In this document: piece after piece, positions 1 through 6,307 of the stretch
Numbering within the stretch: position 1 is the stretch's first letter
Layout of the letters: each line of letters begins with the position of its first letter
Source of the DNA: Actinomycetes bacterium
GTDB taxonomy: Bacteria; Actinomycetota; Acidimicrobiia; Acidimicrobiales; Palsa-688
DNA length: 14,764 nt
Assembly: GCA_021811865.1 (NCBI GenBank)
Contig: JAKAQB010000076.1
Location: 1 to 14,764 of the forward strand
Direction of reading: 5' to 3'
Translations under genes and position numbers: made by a program
The notes under the pieces: model-generated
Database searches by the model: none
Told to the model about the DNA's origin: nothing
Seen by the model: the letters and a program-made list of their open reading frames with translations, nothing else

Positions 1-1
1 C

Positions 2-466
2 TACCAGCTGATCCACCAGGGCACCCGGCTGATCCCCGCCGACTTCATCGGCTTCCTGCACCCCAACCACAGGGTCGGCGACCACCACGACCTGCTGATG
101 GCCAACTTCTTCGCTCAGACCGAGGCGTTGGCGTTCGGCAGGACCAGAGCCGAGGTCGAGGCGGAGGGGGTTCCCGCCAGCCAGGTCGCCGCCCGCACCT
201 TCCCGGGCAACCGACCGACCAACACGATCCTCGCGCCGGCGCTCACCCCCCGGGTGCTGGGCGAGCTCGTTGCCACCTACGAGCACCGGGTGCTCACCCA
301 GGGGGTCATCTGGGGGATCGACAGCTTCGATCAGTGGGGCGTCGAACTGGGCAAGGCGCTGGCGCAACGGATCGTGCCCGAGCTGGCGGCCGAGTCGGCG
401 CCGGCGTTGGGCCACGACAGCTCCACCAACGCCCTCATCCGGCGGTACCGGGCGGCGCGAGGTTGA
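2..466 (+). CDS. pgi: Glucose-6-phosphate isomerase, C-terminal part (partial at left edge)
   Basis: Phosphoglucose isomerase interconverts glucose-6-phosphate and fructose-6-phosphate in cytoplasmic glycolysis and gluconeogenesis. Only the last 154 residues are in the window; the reading frame is already open at base 2, so the start lies upstream. Family landmarks visible are the IPADFIGF stretch, the [16 protein letters not shown] segment with the invariant Asn-Phe-Phe-Ala-Gln, the FPGNRPTN stretch, a histidine in YEHRV, and the near-C-terminal block [13 protein letters not shown] that holds the conserved lysine. The last conserved element, [11 protein letters not shown], matches the usual C terminus, so the 3' end looks complete with a TGA stop. 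It converges with an XdhC-like gene 24 nt away. Identification is secure; whether the N-terminal half is intact cannot be seen. Confidence 0.97.
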   Translation, partial: YQLIHQGTRLIPADFIGFLHPNHRVGDHHDLLMANFFAQTEALAFGRTRAEVEAEGVPASQVAARTFPGNRPTNTILAPALTPRVLGELVATYEHRVLTQGVIWGIDSFDQWGVELGKALAQRIVPELAAESAPALGHDSSTNALIRRYRAARG

Positions 467-500
467 AGCGACCGTTCGATGGTGCACGGTTCAACGCTTC
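465..500. terminator. Candidate bidirectional hairpin between convergent pgi and xdhC-like genes
   Basis: The arms GAAGCG and ACCGT (465-475) are complementary to ACGGT and CGCTTC (486-490 and 495-500), with a 10-nt loop and a four-base TCAA bulge on the right arm. The hairpin overlaps both stop codons. There is no clear T-run on either side, so a terminator role is inferred from position between convergent genes. Confidence 0.4.
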
Positions 501-1573
501 ACGGCGCCGGCGGCAGGACGGTCGTTGATCGGTCCGGTGCGATCCGACAGCGGGCGGGCGTCGCGGCCGCAGTGGCAGGCAAGGATCTCGGCGCAGATGG
601 CGACGGCCACCTCCGGCGCTCTGCGTCCCCCGAGGTCCAGTCCGATGGGGCGGTGGATGCGGTCGAGCTGCGCCTCGCTGACCCCGTTTGCCCGTAGGCG
701 CTCGGAGCGTCGCGACTGTGTGGCACGCGAACCCAGGGCGCCGACGTAGGGCAGCCCGGCGTCCAGGCCGGCGGCGAGCGCCGGCGCGTCGACGTGCGGG
801 TCGTGCGAGAGCACCACGAGGGCTGCCGACCCGCCGGCCCAGGCGAAGGCCCCCGCCAGTGCCGGCCAGTCACCGTGGGGCTGGGGGCGGTCGTCGACGG
901 CGGTGGCGTCCCAGCCGAGCAGGCGGCCCTGGGCGCTCAGCGCGTCCACCAGGTCTCCGGTGCCGACCACCACCATCCGGGGGGCTGGCACCCACGCCTC
1001 GACCAGCACGGTGCCGGCCGGGTCCTCGACGCGGCGCGTGGCGCTGTGGCCGGAGCGGAGGAGGTGGACGGCCTCGGCGACGGCCACCGGAGCCGGCGGT
1101 GCGACGGTGCCCCAGGTTCGCCCGTCGGCGGCCACGACCTGCGAGGCGGGCGAGCGGCCGGGCCCTTCAATGCGGGTGAGCAGCACCGCCGGAGTCCGGG
1201 ACCCGAGCAGCTCCCACAGCGCCGCGGGGATGGAGGCGGTGGTCTGGAGCAGCAGCTCGGCTCGCCCGCCGCACGACAGGCCGGCCTCCTCCACGGCCGC
1301 CCCGTGGATGTCCACCACGGCCGATCCCAGGGCGGGCGGGACGCCGGGGCGGAGCAGTGGGCCGGCCGCCTCCCGCAGCCGGGCGGCGCCGGCGACGCCG
1401 AGCAGTTGCCCGTGACGGACGCCGTCCTCGTCGACGACGACCACCTCGTCGCCGGGCCATGTCGAGAAGCCCTGGATGTCGACAACCCTGGCGGTCACCG
1501 TCGGCCGTTGGACGGCGCCGAGCATGGCCCGGGCGAGCTCCGGAAGCGTGTCTGTCATGGCCTGTTTGTACAT
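491..1573 (-). CDS. XdhC/CoxI-family protein (molybdenum cofactor insertion/maturation factor)
   Basis: XdhC/CoxI proteins are cytoplasmic factors that bind molybdenum cofactor and help load or mature xanthine dehydrogenase and carbon monoxide dehydrogenase-type enzymes. The 360-residue product has the two family domains. The N-terminal domain (about residues 10-110) includes a GDEVVVVDEDG stretch and the conserved GLSCGG motif, with Cys101. The C-terminal Rossmann-like domain (about 195-335) has MVVVGTGDLVDAL, LSHDPHVD, GLPYVGALGSR and the terminal IGLDLGG-RRAPEVAVAICAEILA block. The usual GAGH loop reads GTGD here, a small departure. No molybdenum hydroxylase subunit is in the window, so the client is unknown. 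It is last of three genes on this strand, 27 nt after the methyltransferase. The ATG at 1573 was taken; an in-frame ATG at 1558 is equally possible, as neither has a strong ribosome binding site. Confidence 0.88.
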   Translation of the reverse strand: MYKQAMTDTLPELARAMLGAVQRPTVTARVVDIQGFSTWPGDEVVVVDEDGVRHGQLLGVAGAARLREAAGPLLRPGVPPALGSAVVDIHGAAVEEAGLSCGGRAELLLQTTASIPAALWELLGSRTPAVLLTRIEGPGRSPASQVVAADGRTWGTVAPPAPVAVAEAVHLLRSGHSATRRVEDPAGTVLVEAWVPAPRMVVVGTGDLVDALSAQGRLLGWDATAVDDRPQPHGDWPALAGAFAWAGGSAALVVLSHDPHVDAPALAAGLDAGLPYVGALGSRATQSRRSERLRANGVSEAQLDRIHRPIGLDLGGRRAPEVAVAICAEILACHCGRDARPLSDRTGPINDRPAAGAVKR

Positions 1574-1600
1574 CCGTCTCTGCCAATGCCAGGAGGGCGG

Positions 1601-2335
1601 CTACCCGGCGGTCACGGCAAAGCGGGCGGGTATGCCGATCAGCCGCTGGGATAGCGGTGCTGCGACGCTGGCTGCCCATTCGACGTCGTGGAGCCGCTCC
1701 AGCCAGGGATCGGGCCAGCCGGCGGCGGTCACGGTCTCCACCACCGCCGCCGGCGTCGTGCCGGCACCGAGCGGGAGGGCGTCGAGCACCTCCTTGGGGT
1801 ACTCGCCGTGGTGGCCGCTCATCGTGCCCTGCGCGCGGCCGAGGACCCGGCTCGCCACGGCCCTTGCCTGCCGTAGCGGGTCGCCCTGGCCAAAGCGGCC
1901 TTCGAACACCACGAGCCGCCCCATCGGTGCCACCGCCCGCCACGCCCGCAGCGTGCCGACCGGGTCGGGGAGGGTCCAGAGCAGGTGGCGCTCCATCACA
2001 GCATCGAATGGCCCTTCTGGCGGCTGGTCGGCACGGCCTTCCACGATCTCGATGCCGAGGCCCGCGGTGTTGGCTCGTGCTTCGAGCCGGGTGAGCATCG
2101 CCGGCGAGATGTCGAGTGCCGTCACCTTGTGACCCTGGCGGGCAGCAAGCAAGGACAGGAAGCCGGTGCCGGCCCCGCAGTCGAGCACCCGCGCCGGCGG
2201 CTGGGGCAGGAGCCGGGCCAGTGCCGCCGCCCAGGCGGACAGCTCACCTGCATCGGTCGGGCGGTGGTTGGGGACCTCGTCGTAGACGGCGGCGTCCGCC
2301 TCCCAGAACCGCCGAATCTGGTCGTGGATGTCCAT
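1601..2335 (-). CDS. Class I SAM-dependent methyltransferase
   Basis: This 244-residue protein is a Rossmann-fold methyltransferase of the UbiE/Methyltransf_11 type that transfers a methyl group from S-adenosylmethionine to an unknown acceptor. Motif I, VLDCGAGTGFLSLLA, is at about residues 50-64. The acidic end of strand 2 is in VTALDIS (Asp75), and an Asp follows in the loop EGRADQPPEG (about 99-108). MERHLLWTLPDP is the usual post-motif segment between strand 4 and the next helix. The N-terminal start MDIHDQIRRFWEADAAVYD resembles many such methyltransferases, which supports the ATG at 2335 although the frame stays open far upstream in antisense to the CDF gene. It lies 23 nt after the CDF gene and 27 nt before the XdhC-like gene, which suggests cotranscription. 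The substrate is not predictable. No strong ribosome binding site is visible. Confidence 0.88.
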   Translation of the reverse strand: MDIHDQIRRFWEADAAVYDEVPNHRPTDAGELSAWAAALARLLPQPPARVLDCGAGTGFLSLLAARQGHKVTALDISPAMLTRLEARANTAGLGIEIVEGRADQPPEGPFDAVMERHLLWTLPDPVGTLRAWRAVAPMGRLVVFEGRFGQGDPLRQARAVASRVLGRAQGTMSGHHGEYPKEVLDALPLGAGTTPAAVVETVTAAGWPDPWLERLHDVEWAASVAAPLSQRLIGIPARFAVTAG

Positions 2336-2358
2336 TGGCACCAGCCTACGACGGGGCT

Positions 2359-3408
2359 TCAGGTGTGGTGTCCCGGCTCGTGGCCCGAGTGGCCGGCTGC
2401 CTCGAGCTGGAACGTGGAGTGCTCGACGTCGAAGTGGCCGGCGAGGCACGCCTGCAGCCGGTCGAGCAGCACCGGTGCACCGCCGGCGGCGAAGCACTCG
2501 TCGGCCACGACCACATGGGCGGAGAGGGCCGGCAGGTCGGAGTTGAGCGTCCAGGCGTGCAGGTCGTGTACCTCGCGTACGTCGGGGACCGACAGCAGGT
2601 GCGTCCTGACCGCGTCGAGGTCGACACCCTCCGGCGTCGCCTCGAGCAGGATGCGGCCACTGCTGCGCAAGAGAGGCCAGGCGGCGCGGAGCATGAGGCC
2701 CACGACCAGCAGGGAGGCGATCGGGTCGGCCCGGCGGAAGCCGGTGGCGAGGATCACCACGCCGGCGGCGAGCGTCCCGCCAAACGCCCAGCCGTCGGTC
2801 ACCAGGTGGGCATGGGCGCCGGCGACGTCGAGGCGCTCCCGGTCGGCCCGCGCCACCAGCCATGTGGCGATGCCGTTCACGACGAGACCTGCGCTCGCCA
2901 CGATCACCAGCGCCGCCCCGTCCACGGGCACGGGCCGCACGAGCCGTTCGCCCGCGCCGACGAGAACGGCGGCCGCCACCGCTACGAGGGACAGGCCGTT
3001 CAGCGCGCCTGAGAGGATCTCGGCGCGCTGGAAACCCCACGTCATCCTGCCCGTCGCCGGGCGCCGGGCGAGGCGGGCCGCCCACACAGCGGCGGCGAGG
3101 GCGCCGGCATCGGTGAGCATGTGGCCGGCGTCGGCGAACAGGGCCATCGAACCGCTCACGGCAGCGACCGCCACCTCGGCCACCATGAGCGCCAGGATCA
3201 GGCAGAGGGCGGCGACGAGGAGGCGGCTGTCGGCGTCCCTGGAGCCGTGGTGGTGCTCCCGGTGCGCCGCCCGGGCCTGGGCTGGGGTCGGCTGGTCGAG
3301 GTTGGCGGTGTGGGTCGCCGCCCATCCTTCCGGTGGCGACTCCGAGGCATCCCCCGCGACACGGCCGGTGGCGGCGGAGTCCCCGGATGCCGGTCGGGCG
3401 GAAGCCAT
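2359..3408 (-). CDS. Cation diffusion facilitator (CDF) zinc/divalent metal exporter, CzcD/ZitB-like
   Basis: CDF proteins are inner-membrane dimers that export Zn2+ and related ions in exchange for protons. The 349-residue product has about six membrane segments (roughly residues 62-84, 90-112, 128-150, 163-187, 206-224 and 228-245). The transport-site pairs are HMLTD in segment 2 (His96, Asp100) and HLVTD in segment 5 (His201, Asp205), an HxxxD pattern typical of zinc exporters. A cytoplasmic domain follows with VREVHDLHAWTLNSDLPALSAHVVV. Both ends are His-rich: HREHHHG near residues 49-55, and HSGHEPGHHT at the C terminus. The N-terminal extension of about 60 residues is longer than usual, so a later start is possible. 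It leads a three-gene run. A TACCCT -10-like box (3425-3420) sits 11 nt before the ATG, and a stronger promoter candidate lies further up at 3566-3539. Confidence 0.93.
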   Translation of the reverse strand: MASARPASGDSAATGRVAGDASESPPEGWAATHTANLDQPTPAQARAAHREHHHGSRDADSRLLVAALCLILALMVAEVAVAAVSGSMALFADAGHMLTDAGALAAAVWAARLARRPATGRMTWGFQRAEILSGALNGLSLVAVAAAVLVGAGERLVRPVPVDGAALVIVASAGLVVNGIATWLVARADRERLDVAGAHAHLVTDGWAFGGTLAAGVVILATGFRRADPIASLLVVGLMLRAAWPLLRSSGRILLEATPEGVDLDAVRTHLLSVPDVREVHDLHAWTLNSDLPALSAHVVVADECFAAGGAPVLLDRLQACLAGHFDVEHSTFQLEAAGHSGHEPGHHT

Positions 3409-3419
3409 GGCTTGGTTCG

Positions 3420-3425
3420 AGGGTA
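3420..3425 (-). promoter_or_regulatory. -10-like box TACCCT just upstream of the CDF gene
   Basis: TACCCT reads on the minus strand from 3425 to 3420, 11 nt before the CDF start codon. This spacing would give a leader of only a few nucleotides. No good -35 is seen. The same hexamer stands before the PH-like gene and the tRNA-Ser gene in this window. Confidence 0.3.
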
Positions 3426-3538
3426 CCGGCCGGCGCCGCCAGGGCGATTGTCCGGCGCGGCGGGGTGGCGTGCTGGGGGAGTCGTGGCCACCGGCAGGGG
3501 CGGGGTGAGTCGTATCAGTGGCATATGGGCGTTTTCAG

Positions 3539-3566
3539 ACGGTACGGGCGTCCCTTCGGGCGTCAA
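3539..3566 (-). promoter_or_regulatory. Candidate sigma-A type promoter for the CDF-methyltransferase-XdhC run
   Basis: On the minus strand TTGACG (3566-3561) is followed by a 16-nt spacer and TACCGT (3544-3539). This is a good -35 and a TANNNT -10. Transcription would start near 3532 and give a leader of about 124 nt before the CDF start. The 14-bp-arm inverted repeat at 3581-3632 lies 15 nt upstream of the -35. Confidence 0.5.
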
Positions 3567-3580
3567 ACGCGCGCGGTCAG

Positions 3581-3632
3581 GCGAACTGCGCGCACAGACA
3601 GCGGTATGCGGTCGTGGTTGCGCGCAGTTCGC
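3581..3632. repeat. Inverted repeat with perfect 14-bp arms
   Basis: GCGAACTGCGCGCA at 3581-3594 is the exact reverse complement of 3619-3632, with a 24-nt spacer. A related direct copy, GCGCGCGGTTCG, follows at 3639-3650, and GCGCGCGGTCAG precedes at 3569-3580, so the element looks like clustered copies of one short motif in both orientations. It sits just upstream of the candidate CDF promoter. It could be a regulator-binding site or an intergenic repeat element. Confidence 0.75.
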
Positions 3633-3675
3633 TCGCCTGCGCGCGGTTCGGCCACCGACGATCGGCGGTGCCGCT

Positions 3676-3723
3676 GCTGGCGGCCGGCGGAGGGGCTGGC
3701 GGCCGGCGGAGGGGCTGGCGGCC
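3676..3723. repeat. Tandem repeat, 19-bp unit, about 2.5 copies
   Basis: The unit GCTGGCGGCCGGCGGAGGG is present at 3676-3694 and 3695-3713 without a mismatch, followed by a 10-bp partial copy to 3723. The period and much of the sequence match the array downstream of upp (12595-12661): 14 to 15 of 19 positions agree after rotation. Confidence 0.85.
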
Positions 3724-3778
3724 ATTCCGCCTCCGGCCTGCCCTGATCCCAGGGCTCACCGCCGGCGATGGCAGGCCG

Positions 3779-3856
3779 TCAGGCTCTGCCTGCGGTGCCG
3801 GACGCCCACGTGCTCCGCCCGGGATGGCGGTAGATGACGAAGTTGCCGTCCTCCTC
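3779..3856 (-). pseudogene. Relic of a bulb-type mannose-binding lectin (B-lectin) domain, C-terminal fragment
   Basis: On the minus strand the frame ending in the TGA at 3781-3779 reads EEDGNFVIYRHPGRSTWASG followed by TAGRA and stop. This matches the B-lectin repeat signature QxDxNxVxY followed by a WASGT turn; the first Gln is Glu here. B-lectin domains bind mannose and are found in secreted or surface proteins. Upstream in the same frame the translation becomes unrecognisable within about 10 residues and has no start codon. An adjacent frame (ending VRVHGSRDELHAAC) might be the preceding part after a frameshift, but that is weak. The fragment is too short to be functional and is best read as what remains of a deleted gene. 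Chance similarity is possible but unlikely given the length of the match. Confidence 0.6.
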
Positions 3857-4166
3857 CCCGGCCGACGCCCGCAGGCGGCGTGAAGTTCGTCCCGAGATCC
3901 GTGGACCCGCACCGGCGGGAACAGCGCGGCGTCGAGCGAGCGCGTCAAAGCGCCGGCCGTCACAGGACCTGGACCGGCCCCGTCACCCTGCGGATACCCC
4001 GCGACGCTGGCCGCGCCGACCCGTGCCCCGCCTTGGGGGAGCGGGGAGCCGGAGCGAAGAAGAAATCAGGGCAATCGCCTCGCCGGCGCTGGCCGCGCCG
4101 CCGAGGTGCTGTCAGCATGACACCGTCCGAGGCACGTACCGGCCGTCGCCGGGAGGACACGGTTCG

Positions 4167-4253
4167 ATGAGCGCACATCGGGAGCGGGGAGCGAGCCAGG
4201 AGCCCGGCCCTCCGCGGCGCGCAAGGAGCGGATGCACCCGACCACGGCAGTGA
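4167..4253 (+). CDS. Possible 28-residue leader ORF overlapping the GGDEF-EAL start
   Basis: An ATG at 4167 is preceded by GGGAGGA (about 4150-4156) at a usable distance. The frame ends with TGA at 4251-4253, about 22 nt inside the GGDEF-EAL gene in another frame. The peptide begins MSAHRERGASQ and is rich in Arg, Pro and Ser, with no recognisable domain. It could translationally couple the downstream gene, or be an accident in GC-rich DNA. Confidence 0.25.
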   Translation: MSAHRERGASQEPGPPRRARSGCTRPRQ

Positions 4254-6280
4254 AGAGCGAGCGGCTGGTACACCTGCTGGGCCGCCGGTCGTTCCCGGCG
4301 TTCGTGGTCTGCGCCGCGGTGTTCGCTGCGGTGACCCTCGCCTGGGACGTGGAGGCGTCGGTCGGGCGCCCGCTGCTCGGGCCCCGCCCGGCAGCCGTCG
4401 TCGTCCTGGCTGCCGGCGCGGTCGCGTCCGACCTGTGGACCGTGCAGCGCCGCCAGCGCAACGGCGCCGGCGAGGTGACGGGCAGCTGGACGTTCCTCGG
4501 CGCCCTGGTCCTGCTGGCCACGCCTGCCGCGGCTGCGGCGGCAGCGGCCGTTGCCGCCGTGGCCGGCGACGGCGTCCGGCGCAAGCCGCTGGCCGACGTC
4601 GTCTTCAACGCTGCCACGTCGGTGGCATCGATCAGTGTCGCTGCGTGGATCCTGCATTGGATGCCGGCCGCTGGGTTGTTGCGCTGGGCGGGGGGCGCCG
4701 GCCTCGAGCAGCTCGCCGTGGTGGCCGGCGCCTTGGCCGGCGCCTTCGCGGTCAACGTCGTCCTCGTCGCCACCGGTATCGCCATCGACACACGGCTGCC
4801 CCTGACGGCCGTGCTCGCAGCGCAGCGCAGCGAAGCGGGGGTCACCGAGGTGGTGCTACTGGCGCTCGCCCCGATCTACGTGGTGGCCGCCGAGCGCAGC
4901 CTGCTCCTGCTCCCCCCGCTCCTGGCCGCCAACGTGGTGGTGCTGCAGACCGCCGCCCTCTCGCTGCGCCGGCGCCACGACGCCACGCACGACTCCCTGA
5001 CCGGACTGGCCAACCGCAGGCTCTTCGACCAGCGCCTCGAGGAGGCCCTCGCCACCCTGCCCGAGCAGGGCCAGCTGGCGGTCGTGCTCGTCGACCTCGA
5101 CGACTTCAAGGAGGTGAACGACGGCCACGGTCACCCCGCCGGCGACCGGGTGCTCGTCGAGGTCGGCGCCCGCCTCCAGGCGCTGTGCCGGCCGGCGGAC
5201 CTCGTGGCGCGCATAGGCGGCGACGAGTTCGCCGTGCTGCTCCCAGACGCCTCCGCTGATGCGGCCGCTGACGTCGTGGCGCGCCTCAGGGCGGCCGTTG
5301 CCGAGCCGATCGACGTCTCCGGGCGCACGGTCGTGGTCGGATCCAGCGCTGGCGCGGCGGTGGCGCCCTGGGAGGGCTATCGTGCCTCCGGGCTGCTCCG
5401 CCGCGCCGACGAGGCGATGTACGCCGAGAAGTACGAGCGCGGACGCGCCAGCTCACGGTTGGTGCCGGCCGGCCACCGCTCCGGCGTGGGCCTCAGGCGG
5501 GCGCTCGACGCCGGCGAGTTGCGGCTCGACTACCAGCCGGTCGTCGCCATGGCGTCGGGCGAGGTCACGGGCGTGGAGGCGCTGCTCCGCTGGGAGCATC
5601 CGGCCGACGGCGTCCTGTGCGCAGCGCAGTTCCTCGCCCAGGCGGAGCGCAGCGACCTGGTCGGACCCCTCACCGCCTGGGTCCTGCGCGAGGCGCTCGC
5701 CCAAGCGGCGGGATGGGCGTCGGAGGGTCGCGTGCTGCGGATGGGCGTCAACATCTTCCCCCACAACCTTGCCGACCGCCGCTTCCCGGGTCTGGTGCAG
5801 TCGGAGCTTGCCGTCGCCGGGCTCCACCCCTCGAGGCTCGTGCTGGAGTTGGCCGACGTTCGGGCGCTGACCCTTGACGGCACCCGGCACGCGTTGGAAC
5901 GCATCGGGGACCTGGGGGTGGGGCTGGCCCTCGACGACTTCGGCGTCGGGCCTTCGACGATCGCCCATCTCTGCGACCTGCCCGTCGACCAGGTGAAGCT
6001 CGACCCCCGGTTGGCGGCCGGCATGGTCGGCGACGGTAGGGACGCCGCCTTGCTCGAGGCGGTGGTCCGCTTGGCGGGGGCGCTCGGCAGGGGGTGCGTC
6101 GCCGAGGGCGTGGAGGACGCCCCGGCGTGGGAACGCCTGTGCACCGCCGGCTGCCCGGAGGCGCAGGGGCGGTGGGTTGCGCCGCCCCTCACCCCGGCCG
6201 AGCTGACCCGCTGGATGGACCAGCGGGCCACCCCGGCCGGGGTGGCCGCTCTCACAACCGCTCCTGCAGATCGAGGCTGA
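4232..6280 (+). CDS. Membrane-bound GGDEF-EAL c-di-GMP cyclase/phosphodiesterase
   Basis: The 682-residue protein makes and/or degrades cyclic di-GMP at the membrane. Residues about 20-240 form a hydrophobic sensor-like region of several membrane segments that I cannot assign to a named family. The GGDEF domain (about 250-410) keeps GGDEF at 329-333, the DLDDFKEVND Mg2+/substrate loop, and an inhibitory I-site RPAD at 320-323, exactly five residues before GGDEF. The EAL domain (about 418-665) keeps EAL (449-451), the Asn in MGVNIFPHNL, DDFG (568-571), Lys in DQVKLD (589), AEGVED and the late Gln. The metal-ligand Glu of the usual TE motif is Asp (LELAD, 542) and loop 6 is altered (DFGVGPSTI), so phosphodiesterase activity may be weak. 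The ATG at 4232 has AAGGAG three bases upstream, a short spacing. The protein stands alone and converges with the alcohol dehydrogenase gene. Confidence 0.95.
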   Translation: MHPTTAVKSERLVHLLGRRSFPAFVVCAAVFAAVTLAWDVEASVGRPLLGPRPAAVVVLAAGAVASDLWTVQRRQRNGAGEVTGSWTFLGALVLLATPAAAAAAAAVAAVAGDGVRRKPLADVVFNAATSVASISVAAWILHWMPAAGLLRWAGGAGLEQLAVVAGALAGAFAVNVVLVATGIAIDTRLPLTAVLAAQRSEAGVTEVVLLALAPIYVVAAERSLLLLPPLLAANVVVLQTAALSLRRRHDATHDSLTGLANRRLFDQRLEEALATLPEQGQLAVVLVDLDDFKEVNDGHGHPAGDRVLVEVGARLQALCRPADLVARIGGDEFAVLLPDASADAAADVVARLRAAVAEPIDVSGRTVVVGSSAGAAVAPWEGYRASGLLRRADEAMYAEKYERGRASSRLVPAGHRSGVGLRRALDAGELRLDYQPVVAMASGEVTGVEALLRWEHPADGVLCAAQFLAQAERSDLVGPLTAWVLREALAQAAGWASEGRVLRMGVNIFPHNLADRRFPGLVQSELAVAGLHPSRLVLELADVRALTLDGTRHALERIGDLGVGLALDDFGVGPSTIAHLCDLPVDQVKLDPRLAAGMVGDGRDAALLEAVVRLAGALGRGCVAEGVEDAPAWERLCTAGCPEAQGRWVAPPLTPAELTRWMDQRATPAGVAALTTAPADRG

Positions 6281-6299
6281 GCGCCTCCCGGCGAGGCGC
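6281..6299. terminator. Candidate bidirectional terminator hairpin
   Basis: GCGCCTC (6281-6287) pairs with GAGGCGC (6293-6299) around a 5-nt loop, starting on the base after the GGDEF-EAL stop. It lies in the 27-nt gap before the convergent alcohol dehydrogenase stop. There is no T-run, so the role rests on position and stem strength. Confidence 0.45.
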
Positions 6300-6307
6300 C
6301 AGAAGCT

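Larger units (their letters stand above)
3409..4231. other. Gene-poor interval of about 820 bp
   Basis: No intact protein gene is convincing here. All longer open frames are low-complexity Arg/Pro/Ala translations of GC-rich DNA. What can be supported, listed separately, is a minus-strand promoter (3539-3566), an inverted repeat (3581-3632), a 19-bp tandem repeat (3676-3723), a B-lectin domain relic (3779-3856, minus) and a possible leader ORF (4167-4253). A small interrupted palindrome, TGTCA-GCA-TGACA, lies at 4110-4122, about 110 nt before the GGDEF-EAL start, and could be an operator. No clear promoter for the GGDEF-EAL gene was found. Confidence 0.6.

Noticed and set aside
1601..3325. 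Single 574-codon open frame covering methyltransferase plus upstream sequence
   Set aside because: Only the last 244 codons resemble a methyltransferase. The upstream part is an Arg/Pro-rich shadow of the CDF gene in another frame.
3577..3963. Minus-strand 128-codon frame in the gene-poor gap
   Set aside because: The composition is that of GC-rich noncoding DNA and it crosses the inverted and tandem repeats. Only the neighbouring frame at 3779-3856 shows a real domain signature.
3960..4231. Possible c-di-GMP or c-di-AMP riboswitch upstream of the GGDEF-EAL gene (GGGGAGCCGGAGCGAAG, AGGGCAATC)
   Set aside because: The short matches do not extend to the full conserved cores or paired stems of the GEMM or ydaO classes. 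A covariance-model scan with the Rfam models would settle it.
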